From assembly GCF_017591425.1 (NCBI RefSeq), contig NW_024466599.1:24900001-24964000 (forward strand): DNA of 64,000 nucleotides. Reading direction: 5' to 3'. Numbering within the stretch: the stretch's first letter is position 1; every line of letters starts with the position of its first letter. Below the pieces are notes generated by a model that worked only from the letters and a program-made list of their open reading frames with translations, was not told the DNA's origin and did not search any database. The position numbers and the translations under genes are program-made. This document shows positions 11,121 to 23,490 of this stretch, in pieces. This stretch comes from Ochotona curzoniae (Eukaryota; Chordata; Mammalia; Lagomorpha; Ochotonidae).

Positions 11121-12624
11121 TAAAATAAATAACCAAATACTTTTTGTTACTTGAAAATTAGAGTTACACTCACTTTCTGGAGTCTTAGAAAAAGAACCCA
11201 CTATATATGTCCAAACACATACATATATGGATGTATATATGTGTGTATAAGCTGACATTTAACAGAGACAGCAACTTATAACGTTACTATTATTATGCAC
11301 CGACATATCAGTATTTGAATTAAGCATGTATAAATTGACCATTGGCAAAGTGAGTTGTTACTCATGCCACTTAGTTGGCCACCATCCTACACACAAGATA
11401 TTCACCATCAGTTCCTTATTAATATATTTAAAGTTTATTCTCCATAATAGACAGTATACAGTATTGGGAGAACTGATAACGGAAACAAAGAAAGAAACAA
11501 ACAAAAAACAAATAAGCAATTTTCTTACTCAAGAGAAAGTTCCAATGATTTAGATGAGTGACAGATTGCATTTAGGAAGACAGCATTGAAAGATGTACCT
11601 GTTAATAAGGAATTCCTGGGGATGAAAGTGGTTTCTCATCACAAATGAAAATACTATTACCAAAGTACCAGACCAAAGTTCCATGAAATTTATAATCAGG
11701 CCCCAGGGAAGGATTGTTGCACAGAAAGTGTGTGATGCTACCCCGACTCTCCTGCTCTTCTGAGAAAAGCCGGTTTGATAGACGTATAGTGTAAAGGCTA
11801 TTTGACACTGACAAATCCATTTAACAAGAGAAAGAGGAGCAAGGAAGCCGGATGCAGGAAGGATGCTACAGGAAAACAAATTAGATGGAACCAGTTGCTA
11901 GGAAACAGGGCCAACTAAGTGCAGTGGAGTACTTAGATGGGGCAACTCAGCAAGACTAACAGCCCAGCACACACACACGGAGTTAGAAATCACAGCAGGT
12001 TTTCAGCTTACGTCTGGGAACAACTCGAACTATGAAATATGGCCATTGTAGTTACAGAGAAGTCCTTATTTTATACATACTAAGAGCCAAAAAGAGAGAG
12101 CGAAATAAATCAAAGAAACTTATTAGTCCACATCTCTGGTTCATTCCCCAAATAGATTTGAACGTGACCCAGTTTTACTTCATAGTTATATCATTTCTCA
12201 CAAAGCTTAACAATAGAGAGATTTATGTGTAGGGGCAACCAGGGCAAAAATAGAATTGTGGTAATGATGGTTTGAGGAGGTAAAAGGGATTTCGGTTATT
12301 TTCTGGGTCATGAACTGACACATTAATTTGTCAATTTCCATTGATTTTGCAAAACCTACATTGTCCAAACCAAAAAAAAAAAAATTCTGTCATTTTTCAA
12401 ATTTTATTTTTAATATCCTTGCCTCACAAGTGATGACATTTTATATTCTATTCAATCCATTTTGGACATTTGATTGGACTATGATTTCCTCAGCCAATGA
12501 AATTTCTTCTAAATGTATTGTACCTAGATTGGTAATGGTAATTGAATCATTGAAAGAATTACTGAACAGTCATTATATCATTCATCTAGTTTTTCTTCCT
12601 TTACACGTGTATGTTGTGTCTTTA
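11121..12624. other. No gene recognised
   Basis: AT-rich, with alternating TA/TG patches at 11206-11250 (ACATACATATATGG, GTATATATGTGTGTATAAG) and an A13 run at 12371-12383. Open frames of 66-109 codons occur on both strands but lack motifs. No repeat family recognised. Confidence 0.35.
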
Positions 12625-13180
12625 TGAGAAATAGTGAAGCTCTTTAAAGAATACATGGTGTATACCCCAAAATATGAAAGCATTGTTTCAAAGAGAACTG
12701 GTCCGCCATGTGTACTGAATCCCTGTTCTCAAAAGCCAAGATACAGAAATTAACCAAAGTCACCATAAACGGATGAAGAAAATGTTATATAAATACACAA
12801 TATAATACTATTCAGCCATAAAAATTAATGAAATTTTATTATTTGTAACAGATTAGATGGAATTATATGACTGTATAAGAAATAAAGTAAGTCAGACATA
12901 GAAAGGTAAATATTGCTGGCTTTCTCATATATGGGAGCTACAACAAAAGAAAACTGAAATCTGAAGAGGGACTGGAGGTTACTAGAGGCTTGGAGGAGTC
13001 AGAGGGAAAGAGGAATTTAGCATTAAAAGTGGAAATCTGGTTGTGGTACATTAATTGTGACAAATATATATGCTAGTATGGGAAATGTTAATAACAGAAA
13101 GGTTGAGTATAGAGTTCATGGGAACTCTGTACTACTTCACAGCTTTTGCTTATAAATGTAAAATATTCTGTAATTGAAAT
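12625..13180 (+). mobile_element. Ancient L1 3' end, sense
   Basis: Contains the hallmark order of a mammalian L1 ORF2 end and 3' UTR: AAAGCCAAGATACAGAAATTAACC, CGGATGAAGAAAATG, ATACTATTCAGCCATAAAAA, ATGACTGTATAAGAAATAAAGTAAGTCAGACA, CTCATATATGGGAGCTAC and CATGGGAACTCTGTACTA. It is degenerate, and the ORF2 C-terminal frame is broken. Confidence 0.85.
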
Positions 13181-13561
13181 GTGAAAAAATTACAGTACTA
13201 ACTTTATTACTGCAGTCACCAAAAAGTTTCAAATTAATTAGAGCACAGATATTCAAAGAATACTTGTCATGTTAAATAGAACATAGATAGTCAAGTAATC
13301 TCTTTGGGAAAGAAAAACTGTGCCATCAGGTCTTCAAGTGGATTTTGAGACCGATTTAATACTTTGAAATTGTGAGATTATAACAGTTCATAACAATGAA
13401 AACAACTTTAGAAAAGTGTAGCCAGTCCTAATTAAGTACCTGAGCAACACTGCAAGCACCAAGAACACAAAAATATATAAGCTAAAAAGAACACCATTAA
13501 GCTCACTTTCTGTTTTGTAGAAGTAGAAAATAAACTGAATATTATGTGAAATATAGTTAAA
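13181..13561. other. No recognised feature
   Basis: AT-rich DNA between the L1 and the next SINE; nothing nameable. Confidence 0.4.
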
Positions 13562-13865
13562 TATCTATTTATTTCGAAGTCAAACTTATATAGAGAAGGA
13601 AAGACAGAGAAAGAGATCTTCCATCTGCTGGTTCACTCCACAAATGGTTGCAATAGTTGGAGCTGAGTCCACATGCAGATAGGAACCAGGAACTTCTCCT
13701 GAGTCTATCACATGCGTGCAGGGGCCCCAAGGACTTGAGCCATCCTCTGCTGCTTTCCTAGTCTATAAACAGGGACCTAGATTAGAAGTGGAGCAACAAG
13801 ACACAAATCAGGGTCCAAGACACTGCAGGAGAAGGATTAGAATGATACGTCACCATGCCAGTCCC
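13562..13865 (-). mobile_element. C-SINE, antisense
   Basis: Reversed order: ATTTATTTCGAAGTCAAAC tail, GATCTTCCATCTGCTGGTTC, GAACCAGGAACTTCTCC, GCAGGGGCCCC, GAGCCATCCTCTGCTGC, CAGGGACCTAGATTAG and the reversed head GTCACCATGCCAGTCCC. Full-length, old. Confidence 0.85.
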
Positions 13866-14539
13866 TAAAATATTTGATGATTATAAGTGAAATATCAAAA
13901 AATTAAATGGAATGTGGACATTGCAATGTTGTGATATTCAATGACAGGAACAGATAGGAAACTTACATTTTAGTAGAGAGACACTACTTGAGGAAAGAAC
14001 CACAGGGTGTCCAGGGAGACCATTCCAGAAGATGCAAAGAGTAAGCACACGTATCTTGCACAAGAGCGTGTTCAATATTTAAGAAATGTAAATAAGTGGA
14101 TGGGATTAGACTTGAATGAGCAAATGGAAGAAAATACCTAATATAGTCGTAGACTGAACAAAACGCTGATTCTACGGATTCTACATTACAGCAATGCCTT
14201 TGGCTTTTACTCCAAGTGAGCTAGTGGTTAATCAAAAGGTATTGACAATAGTAACTGCATGTCCTGGCTGTCTCTCAATAGAATCATTCTCTCATTTTAA
14301 GAGAAAACTAGAGAAAGGCAAAAAGCGAAGCAACTAGACCAATAAGGAAGGGAGCTACAGAAATAAACCGAATTTCATTTTAACCATGGAAATGATAAAA
14401 AGAACAACAACAACAAAAAGGTTGAAGTCAGGATATATTTCAGACAGCACAATGTTTTTTTTTTTTCCAGTAATGTGAATGTGGATATATTAGTTTGAAT
14501 AATTGAAAAAATGGTATTGCCCTTAACAGAGGAGGTGCC
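13866..14539. other. No recognised feature
   Basis: AT-rich DNA with an AACAACAACAAC patch near 14403 and a T13 run at 14456-14468. No coding signal. Confidence 0.4.
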
Positions 14540-14880
14540 CTTTGAACCATGGATTTGGTGGTTAAAGTATTAAGGGTTTCTTTGGTGAAAGATTACAGAT
14601 GCTTTTCTTTTACATGGTGGACTGTACCCAAGGGGATGCATAATGGAAGTGTAGCGGAAGTTAATATGTTCATAGGTGGAAGCAGAGAGAAGTGTGTCCT
14701 CATGCATGCAGTACAAGGATGGACTCACAGTAATACAGAAAATTCACAGAAGACACCCATTGTCAAACTGCAGAGGAGAAGGGTGGGGAGGGAAGGAAGC
14801 TTGGAGAGGGGGAAGGGAGACCCAAGTGTCTATCAGATGGTATCATATAACCAAACAAATAAGTAATTTTAAAATGGTCT
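14540..14880 (+). mobile_element. Probable lagomorph L1 3' UTR, diverged
   Basis: A G-rich purine tract (GGGTGGGGAGGGAAGGAAG with GAGAGGGGGAAGGG at about 14777-14819), then GACCCAAGTGTCTATCAGATG and GTATCATATAACC, then A-rich DNA. The layout matches the terminal module of the L1 copies at 17.4 and 34.6 kb, but identity is low. The two overlapping open frames here are not credible genes. Confidence 0.4.
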
Positions 14881-15065
14881 TGGCTAGAGATAGAAATTTT
14901 TAAAAATTGACTGAAATATTTATGTTACATTTTATTTACATAAGATGATGAGATCTATTAGATAAATAGAATTAGCTACACAGCACATTTACCTATACTA
15001 AGCATGCAAAAAATAGTGTAAATTGTAATGGGTTCCAGAAAGTGGCAGGTGAATCTGGGGAAGAT

Positions 15066-15398
15066 TATTTTTTTTTAATTTTTATTAATTTATTTGAAAG
15101 ACAGAGTGACAGAGAAAGAGAGGGACACAGAGAGAATCTTCCTTCTGCTTTCCCCTCTTCTAGGTTACTTGCAATTCCACGATTGGGAAAGCAGAAGTTC
15201 AAGTCCAAAGGTCCAAACAGAAACTCCATTCAAAGCGGGTTGCAGAAACCCAAGTCCTTGGATGATTATCCGCTGCCGCCTTCCAGGGGTATCAACAGGA
15301 AGCTAGACTGAAGACACTTGGTAGACAGGCCTCCAACGAGACATTCGGAGAAAGAACATGGAGTTACCATAAGTGGCAACTTAACCTGCCACACACAG
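15066..15398 (-). mobile_element. C-SINE, antisense, older class
   Basis: Begins with TTTTTATTAATTTATTTGAAAG, then GACAGAGTGACAGAGAAAGAG and AATCTTCCTTCTGC. The middle is scrambled, followed by AACCCAAGTCCTTGGATGATT, CAACAGGAAGCTAG and ACTTAACCTGCCACACACAG. This is the older (CTTTCAAATAAAT) class in reverse. Confidence 0.75.
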
Positions 15399-17394
15399 TC
15401 TCCGTGAAAAGGAAATTCTTTCTGTCTTCCTTTATTTTCTCAGTGCAACAGAAAATGAAGTTAATAAGGGGGAGTGCGATGAGAAACGAGGGTTAGAGAT
15501 GTCAGGTGTCTTGTATAGAGAATATTTTCTTTATGTAATAATGTTTTTCTGATACCTTGTGCTGACTTTGTTAAGACACTTTAAAAACCTTTTATTCAGG
15601 TTATTTTCAATAAATTGTAAAAATTCAACTGTTAGAGCATTTTTTTTTTTTTTATTATACCCGTAGGCGACTTAAATTACTTAAATGGCAACACAAGCTG
15701 AAAACGGTACCTCCACAAAAATCGAGACGGTCCTTGATGGTTCTCCTGTTCTCCTGGCAAGTTTGCCTGAGGGGAAGGCCAAAGGAGAAAAGTGAGAATT
15801 GTAATGATTTGTTTTTCATATTCAGGAAATTAAAAAGTTATTTGTTAGCTAAAGTTTCAAGTTACAAATAAGAATTACCACTAGAGATAAAATTAGAGCT
15901 GAATATATAATCTAAAATCAATAAACAAGTTTTATCATGTAATTATAACTTCTGAATGCCAATCAATTAAAGATAAAACTCCAGGCTTGAAAATCAGCTC
16001 CAACTCTATTCTCAATATTAGTCAATGAGCAAGGACTTCGGTCTACCTTCCAGCTTTCTGCAAGTCCATCCGCCCACAGCTCTTCCTACCATAACCAGGT
16101 TAGCACAGCTATAAGTCTTAGAATTCCCAAATACTGAACTTCTGAAAGTTTCCTAATCACTGAAAGAGGGGCTTCTGAAAACCTCACACAGCATCTCTGG
16201 CCCCAGCCATTGTGATAATGTCTTAAAGCACGCTATCATTTCTGGGCAAATAGAAAGTTCATCATTTTACACCAGTTTTGTTTTTAGTTTGCAGGTTTAT
16301 CACACTTAGCGACTCAGCCTATATTAATGTTTGTTAGTTTGAACTAGTGAGTGACAGATGCAGTATTACCACCATGAGGTTATCAAGTTTAGTCTTCCTA
16401 CTAACTATTTTTATTTGCGTATACGTGAATCTCCAAATGTAAGCACACTAAATATAGACTTAGTGATAAATTTCTGAACAGTGGACACTCTAATGAAGGG
16501 GGGGAAAGCATTTGGATATTTTTCAATGTGCAAAACCATGGAAAGTCAGATGTAAAACAGTACATTCCGTAAGAGGTGGAATAGTTAAAAAAAAAAAAGC
16601 CTCTTTAAAGTAGCTTCATATAAAAGAGGTAAGATAATGACAGAGAAAGTTGTAATGGCCTCTATACTGCATATTAGCAATCATCTTTTGGCTCAGAGAG
16701 CTCTTGAATATGCAGTTATGAAAAGTACTTTCTAGTTCTAGAATTGCAAGTCAATTTTCAAGTGCCAGAATTAAATCAACTGCAATAATACAAAAATGTA
16801 ATTGCTATACTTATTGTGACAGAGATTATAAAGATCTAAAAGCTTTGCTTCTTTACAAAATATCATTGGTAAAAGTAATCGCAAGCAAAAAAAGAAGAAA
16901 AAAAACCCCTTTTCTTGTGAAGTGGTTTTCTTATAAAAACGTTGTTATTATTTTATGAAAGTAACCCATTTTATTCGAAACTTCAGAAACAATAGCAAAC
17001 TTGCACAAAGATTCTTCAAGTTAGTTAGGAGGTAATAAGAAAAACAAGGTACAACTCTTGTTACAATTAACAAAATAAATTTTTGATAAAGATGCAAAGT
17101 GCACTTTAATGTCTCAGCAAAGTGTGGATGGTTGTGTGCTAATTGTGCATCAGCACAGAGTATTACTCTGTTGTCTTTAAATATTTTCTTGGTATTGAAC
17201 TGATTATATGAAAATATTCTCTAATTTCGGCATTTATACTGTCAAACTCGGTGATTAAAAGATTGGTGTGATTTTGTTGGAATTCAGTTCTCTAGTGTTT
17301 AGATGTTCACTGGTTCTCTTTGGGAAATACAACTGAGAGACGAGGTTATTTATAGAAATCATATTTTAGATTTGAAGGAGAATCTGCCAAAATT
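15399..17394. other. No gene or repeat recognised
   Basis: About 2 kb of AT-rich sequence. It contains a T14 run near 15639-15652, a slightly CpG-richer patch at 15661-15780, a G8 run near 16498-16505 and an A12 run near 16588. No coding frame is longer than expected by chance. Confidence 0.4.
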
Positions 17395-17612
17395 CTGATT
17401 GATTTTTTTAATAATTTTTTTATTGTTAATAACATTGTATTATGTGATACAGTTTTATAGGTGCTTGGATTTCCCCCGCTCCTCCCACAACCCTCCCCCC
17501 ATGGTGCATAACCACAGTTCAAGTTCAGTTGAGATTCTTTAATTGCAAGCACATACCCAGCATTGAGTCCAGCATCTTATTGTCCTGATAACATTTAACG
17601 GCTTCTTGGGGA
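17395..17612 (-). mobile_element. Lagomorph L1 3' end, antisense
   Basis: The reverse complement reads CAATAAGATGCTGGACTC, TGTGCTTGCAAT, ATCTCAACTGAACTTGAACTG, TGGTTATGCACC, a G-rich GGGGGGAGGGTTGTGGGAGG, CCTATAAAACTGTATCACATA, then an A-rich tail. The same blocks in the same order occur at 34490-34693, so both are 5'-truncated copies of one L1 family. Confidence 0.85.
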
Positions 17613-18459
17613 TTGATTTTCTAAGTGACTCCTTGAGGAAATCCGACTTACTCCTTGTTCGCAGATTTCAATATCTCTTTAGGAATCTGGCAATGCAAAT
17701 GCAAAGAAGAGCAGATGGTACTACCGAAGCATCCCAATGCTGAAGCTAACTTGTGCAATGCCTCAAAAACTATAATGAAAAATCTGCTTCTGTAGGTGTC
17801 AAGCAATGAGGTTTTAAATAAGTCATTACTTATGATCAGGCAAATGAATTCTACCTTTCACTCTCTATCTACTTTGGAATTTTTATGACAATCTTTTGAA
17901 ACACATTTTGTACCTTAATAACTTTAATGCAACCGTTTTACAGAAACAAATGAAATTCTCATGTGTGCTGTTGAACAACGTGGATATAGAAGTTGAATAC
18001 ATTGCTCCGTTCAGGGTCAACTAGTTAGAAGTCTTCAAGAAAGAGATGCCACATAATCCTTATGAATGGGAAGGAGAGAGAGAACATGCCCTTTTGTGAT
18101 TTGGGGTTCTAATACATCAATTCTTAACAGCCATTTTTAGACTGATTTATTCCAATATATGCTACCATATTTGCTTGTCAAGCCATTATTGAATGTGTTA
18201 TATCACTAATAAGAGCGCAATGGACACAAGAATCAAGTAAGTTTTGTGTGACCACTATAGCTAAAACGGAACACAAACTGCTGGACATTTCTGAGCAAAT
18301 TTGAGAAACAAGGAGCTATTTAGGGGAAGCAAGTCATCAGGGAATATAGAGTTTTAAACATTAATGGTATGTAATTGATTAGTATTTATCTCAGTTAAGG
18401 GATGGGATTTTTTCTTTGTAAGTAAGTGGTGGTCATTCATGGGAAGAGTGCTTATCTTT
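17613..18459. other. No recognised feature
   Basis: AT-rich unique-looking sequence without coding potential. Confidence 0.4.
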
Positions 18460-18750
18460 TTTGTTAAGGTTTACCTACTTTTAATGGAAAGACAGATTTA
18501 CAGAGCTGATTCACTCTCCAAATGGGCCACAACGGCGGCCATAATGAGGTCATCAGAAGCCAGGAGTCTCCTTGGGGACTCCCGTGTGGGTGCAGGGTCC
18601 CAATTCTTGGAGTCATCCTCCACTGTTTTCCCAGTTCATAAGCAAGGAGCTGGACCAGAAGTGGAGCATCTTGGACAACAAATAGGCTCCCCTATGGGAT
18701 GTTGGAGTTTGCAGAGGGAGGATTAGCCGTTTGAGCCATTGTGTCGCCCC
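18460..18750 (-). mobile_element. C-SINE, antisense
   Basis: Reversed copy with an internal loss near the tail: GGAAAGACAGATTTACAGAG runs straight into CTGATTCACTCTCCAAATGG, so the GAGAGG...GATCTTCC part is missing. The remainder is present to CCATTGTGTCGCCCC. A T15 run follows at 18758-18772. Confidence 0.88.
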
Positions 18751-18772
18751 CATAATCTTTTTTTTTTTTTTT

Positions 18773-19711
18773 GGTATGTCAATTTTTTTTATCATAATGT
18801 ATATTATCCTTTGGAAGTAATTCAAATTTGTCTGGATATGCAATAGGTTTGTTGACCAATCTGGCAAAATTACTAACGGCTGAATTTTGAGGAAAGATTA
18901 AAATGTAGATATTGCCTTAGGAAGTGTCAGAATGGCTAAGGAAATTTACTGTGATTATCCGGAAGTATTGGAGGGTTCCTTCAAGTTTAAAGCCACCAAT
19001 TCAAGGTAACATTGTTCATCCAAGTTGTGTGTTATTGGCAACCCCAATTACCTGTGTGATGTACCCACATGGAGGAGAGTATTGTACTCAACCCTGGAGT
19101 TTTATCTGTACAATTGGAAATACTTCCGATAAAATAGTTATTTGACTTTATTATTTTATCCTATCATAAACTCTTTCATAATGAGAAGCAATTAATTTCT
19201 TATCATTCTAAGATCTGAAATAAACTGACAAAGACAAATCAAAGGTCTTCAATTAAAAATACCTGGTAAATCAGTATGCCATTACTGTAACAGATAACAC
19301 TGAAATATGTAGCAAGTGTTTGATCAGAAACCCACTTTTGCTCTTGTTCTTCCTGAAGAACATAAGGGAGGTCACATCCATTAGTATACAACAACACAAA
19401 AAGAAACAAAGAAAAGAAAACACAACGAACTATATGAGATACAGAAGTGACAAATGCATAGGAGCAAAGATTTAGAAAATGTAGGTCCAAATTTTGGTCT
19501 TGCCACTAAATCAATTGCATAGACTCCTCGGTAATCACAACTGTTAGAGTGATGTCAGAATTATAACAAATGCTGAAAGGAACTTTATAATATTATTTAT
19601 CACATCTTCAGCTCCTTGGAAGATGGAATGAAGTATCAAAAAACCAAAATAATTCTTGGGTCAATAGTATTCCCTTGAGAACACTGTATAGAGTAAATTT
19701 TTGTTTCTTAT
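18773..19711. other. No recognised feature
   Basis: AT-rich sequence. Short frames at 18924-19145 (+) and 19239-19490 (-) have no motif or splice context. Confidence 0.4.
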
Positions 19712-20066
19712 AATAAGATTGAGGGTCTGGTTCAGTAGCCTAGCTGCCAAAGTCCTCCACACCTTGAACACACCAGGATCCCTTATGGGCACCAGTTCTA
19801 ATCTCGCAGCCCTGCTTCCCATCCAACTCCCTGCTTGTGGTTGGGAAAGCAGTGGAGGGCAGCCCAAAGCCTTGGGTTCCTGCACCCATGTGGGAGACCC
19901 AGAAGCTCCTGGCTCCTGGTTTTGGATTGGCTCAGCTCTGGCCATTGCAGTCACTTGGGGAGTGAATCATCAGATGGAAGATCTTTCTCTCTGTCTCTTC
20001 TTCTCTCTGTGTATCTGACTTTGCAATTAAAACAAACAAATCTTTTAAAAATAGTAAGATTGAAGG
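19712..20066 (+). mobile_element. C-SINE with target-site duplication
   Basis: Full-length sense copy at about 19725-20052 with head CTGGTTCAGTAGCCTAGC, B-box region GGCACCAGTTCTAATC and a CTGACTTTGCAATTAAAAC tail. It is flanked by near-identical repeats AATAAGATTGAGGG (left) and AGTAAGATTGAAGG (right). Young-class tail. Confidence 0.92.
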
Positions 20067-20863
20067 TTTTAAAACCCTTTAATCCTTTAATTTTTGATTT
20101 GTGAATCCCAGAATGTATTTCCTGAAGGATTTGGATTATGAGCTGCATGTATTTCCCATCTACAGTGTCTCCATTATATCAGAAAGAAAAGATCCTCTGC
20201 TTTTGTACTAGTCCCACAACAAAATGCTTTTAGACTTTCAATGATCTACTTCTTCACTACGTCTTTTCCTATTTCAGTGTTTATGTTTGAGATTGATCTA
20301 ATGCCCAGAGGAGAAATACCATCGTCAGCTTTTACAACAATTTCAGAATGGCACATATGCACTTTGCTTCTCCTTTTCTATGAAGCTTTTTTTTAATGAC
20401 TTTCTCTTAAGAACATATTATGAAAAATCCAATTTCCCTGAAGATACGTTGGACTGTGCTGTTTTTCGAAGACTGAAACAAACCTAGTTTCCAGATGACT
20501 TGCGCAGTTTCGAACCAAATAGGTGTGTTGAATTTCAGAAATTCTCAAGTGATTATTTTTGCCATATTTCTAAATCTGGAGCAGGAACTCCTTGATTGTT
20601 TTCAATCTGCTGTAAATTCACTAATGAGAAGGAAGACAGCAAAGCGAGCGCAGATTTTAATGACTTCATGCATTTTTCTCATTGAAAGACTCGATGAACC
20701 AAAGAGGGGCTATTAAGGGAACAAAGGAAAATCCCTGTATTATGAAAATGTGAAAGAGGAAGACAGCAACAATGGTCAAGGAGTGAGGGGCAGATTCAAA
20801 GAAAAGGTCTTTCAGATCCTCACTCATTTATGTGTTCATGAACCTTTTAATGTTGATATTATT
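20067..20863. other. No recognised feature
   Basis: AT-rich DNA. A 73-codon frame at 20495-20716 has no identifiable domain. Confidence 0.4.
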
Positions 20864-21196
20864 TGATCTTTTAAAGGATTTATTTATTTTTGTTGGAAAG
20901 GCAGAGCAGATTTATGGAGAGAAGGGGAGTCAGAGAAGGATCTTCTATCCACTGATTCACTCCCCAAATGGCTGCAATGACCAGAGCTGAGTTGATCCAA
21001 AGCCAGGAGCCAGGAGCGTCTTCCAGATCTCCCATGTGGGTGGGTGCAGGGTGCCAAGCCTTTGGGTCATTCTTAATTGCTTTCCCAGGACACAAGCGGG
21101 GAGCTGGATGGAGCAAGAACCGGTGCCCTTATGGGATCCTGGCCTTTGCAAGGTGAGGATTTAGCCATGGGCCATTGTGCTGGGTCCCTGATCTTT
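20864..21196 (-). mobile_element. C-SINE, antisense
   Basis: Full-length reversed copy at 20871-21188. It runs from GGATTTATTTATTTTTGTTGG to the reversed head CCATTGTGCTGGGTCCC. A short repeat TGATCTTT flanks it (from 20864 and 21189). A GT duplication gives GTGGGTGGGTGCAGGG in the middle. Confidence 0.9.
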
Positions 21197-21837
21197 AAGG
21201 TGGAATAAGTGTAACATATATGTGTGTTTTAACACTGTCTAACAGCCCTCCCTTACTCAGTGTAGCTTTCTGCGGTTACAGTGATTTATGGTCTACTGTG
21301 ATGTGAAAATACAGAATGGAAAATACCAAAACAAGCGAACCAACTTAGGTTTTAGATGGTTTTCAATACCATGTGTTGCAATTGTTCTATTTTATTATTG
21401 GTCATAACTGTTAATCTCTTACTTGTCTAACAAATCGAACTTGAATCATAGAGAAGCACAAATATACATAGTACGTACAGTGCTTAATATTTTTCAGTAC
21501 CTGACACCCACTGAGGGTTTTGGAATAGATACAAGGCTACTCCACTCATGGAACTATCACAAGTTCATTCTCTGCGTTTCTCCTTACCCACTCCCCTGCC
21601 CCACCCACAAATATGACCACGCTGTGAGTGCTGTATTTCTATTCTTCCTCGTCTTCATGAAATTACTTTTGTTCAGTTTCTCTTCTCTTTGAACTTTGTA
21701 AACCTACTGCTATAGTAAAAGTAGCATTCTTGTACTGCGCATATCCTATTCATGTGAGTATGGCATGTAATCTTATTGCATTCATTAACATTTGCCAGCT
21801 ATTCAAACAGTTATACCTGCTTTTCTGGATATTTGAG
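21197..21837. other. No recognised feature
   Basis: Unique-looking sequence with no repeat or coding signal I can name. Confidence 0.35.
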
Positions 21838-22075
21838 GTCTTTCCTTCCTTCTTTCTCTTCCCTCAACTCCTTTTGCTCTCGTTTCATTCCTGAATCGGC
21901 ATTTCTCCATCCCCTTTCATCTTTCATCTATCCACGAAGCCTTGCTCTCCCTGCTTTCCCTTCCTCCTTTCCCCTCTGTTTCCCAGTCTTGGGTCTTCAT
22001 CCTTTGCCTTCTCCTGCCACGCCCCCTCCTCTTCCCACTCTCTTTCCTTCCTTCCTTATGTCCTTTCATCTTTCC
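21838..22075. repeat. Polypyrimidine (CT-rich) tract
   Basis: About 240 bases almost entirely C and T on the + strand, with impure TTCC and CCCTTT units. The 159-codon frame through it is serine/proline/leucine/phenylalanine-rich only because of base composition. Such tracts can form triplex DNA, but that is inference. Confidence 0.8.
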
Positions 22076-22439
22076 ATTACTGCAGATTTACACGAACATC
22101 TTCTGAAGTTCTCTTTGATACTTGATACAAAGAAAGCATTGAATATGTCACAGGGGAAAGTAATGGTGGAATCCACGACAACAAACGAATGTTGTATTTC
22201 CACTCACATTTTTACCTGTAGTAGAAACCAATTCTCTGAACTCTCATTTATCTGATATTTGCATTTATCTGACTTCTTAGTCATTGTATCTTTCGTCATC
22301 AGTAGAAAGAAATCACTTTAATAGATTTTAAAAGGTGATTTGTATTTTGCCCAGCAATAATGAAATTTAACATATTTTTATATCTACTCATTATGTCTCT
22401 ATTATATGAGATGACTGTCTTCTTCCCTTACATTTTATT

Positions 22440-22990
22440 GTTGTTTTTTCATTTTTCTAATTGATTTGTAAGAATTTATTAAGCCTTTATAAATTTCACA
22501 TGCTACAAACAAATCTCAGTTTGTGCTTTACCTTATCACTTTTTTTTCAGTTTCAATTGCCTTGAAGCTCCGAGTTTTTAATCTATCCGGAATTAATGTT
22601 TGTTTTGAAAATAAGAATTGTATTCAACTCATAAACCAACTAGTCAATTTATGTGAGTAATAATTGTTCTTCCCTCCCACCTGTGAGATATATCAGGCTA
22701 TAAGACAGAATCTATTTCCCGGATCTTTATTTTGACCCATTGATCAATATTTTCTATCTTACTATCATTCCTGTATTGAATTTATCATTTGAGCTGTGTA
22801 AGAAGGCACATGATTTAGTTTTGGCTTTTTTTTTTTTTCATCTCCAGAGAACTTGAAAATTAACTTCTTAAATACAAGAAAAACCCTGTTGGGATTTTGA
22901 TTGATACTGTATTGGCTTTCAGATAGATTGGTAGAGATTTTATTTACATGATTTTGCATATTCAATCTGTAATGATGTATGTTTCCATTT
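22440..22990 (-). mobile_element. Ancient L1 ORF2 fragment, antisense
   Basis: In + orientation the blocks TTGTAAGAATTTATTAAGCC, TTTTTAATCTATCCGG, CCCATTGATCAATATTTTC and CTGTTGGGATTTTGATTGATAC follow the order of an old L1 ORF2 read backwards. The GGGATTTTGATTG-type block is a strong L1 marker. All frames are broken. Confidence 0.7.
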
Positions 22991-23121
22991 AATTAAGTTT
23001 AAAAAAGAAAAATCAGTTCTCTATTGAGATTCATTTCCTCGCCTAATTCTGTACATTAGCCAAACTGTCTCAACTCTTCTAAATCCAGAGCAGCTCTAGA
23101 CTAGCAGCACACTCTTCGACG

Positions 23122-23152
23122 TAGATAGATGGATAGATAGATATAGATATGG
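23122..23152. repeat. (GATA)n microsatellite
   Basis: Short impure GATA/GATAT run at the A-rich (3') end of the adjacent antisense SINE. It probably grew from that tail. Confidence 0.85.
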
Positions 23153-23177
23153 ATGCCTACATTTTCCTTCATTGACT

Positions 23178-23472
23178 TTGGAAAGTTAGATATACAGAGA
23201 GGAGGAGAGACAAAGAGGAAGATCTTCCGTCCCTGATTCACTGCCCAAGTGGCCACAATGGCTGATGCTGTGCCAGTTAGAAGCCAGGAGCCTGGAGCCT
23301 CTTCTGGATCTCGCACATGGGTGCAGGGTCCCAAGGCTTTGGGCTATCCTCGACTGATTTCCCAGGTCACAAGCAGGGAGCTGGATGGGAAGTGGGACAG
23401 CCGGGGTTAGACCAGCACTCCAGGTGTGTACAAGATGAGGACTTTAAGACGCTAAGCTACTACACCAAGTCC
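23178..23472 (-). mobile_element. C-SINE, antisense
   Basis: From GTTAGATATACAGAGAGGAGG through GATCTTCCGTCCCTGATTC and GGTGCAGGGTCCC to the reversed head TACTACACCAAGTCC. It has a 9-base internal duplication (AGGAGCCTGGAGCC). Confidence 0.9.
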
Positions 23473-23490
23473 TTTTCTTTTTTTATAATG

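Noticed and set aside
19724..20052. Overlapping frames on both strands of 65-105 codons
   Set aside because: All arise from the C-SINE at this position; the same peptide pieces recur at every other C-SINE.
21776..22255. 159-codon open frame (+)
   Set aside because: Composed mainly of a polypyrimidine tract, giving Ser/Pro/Leu/Phe bias without domains.
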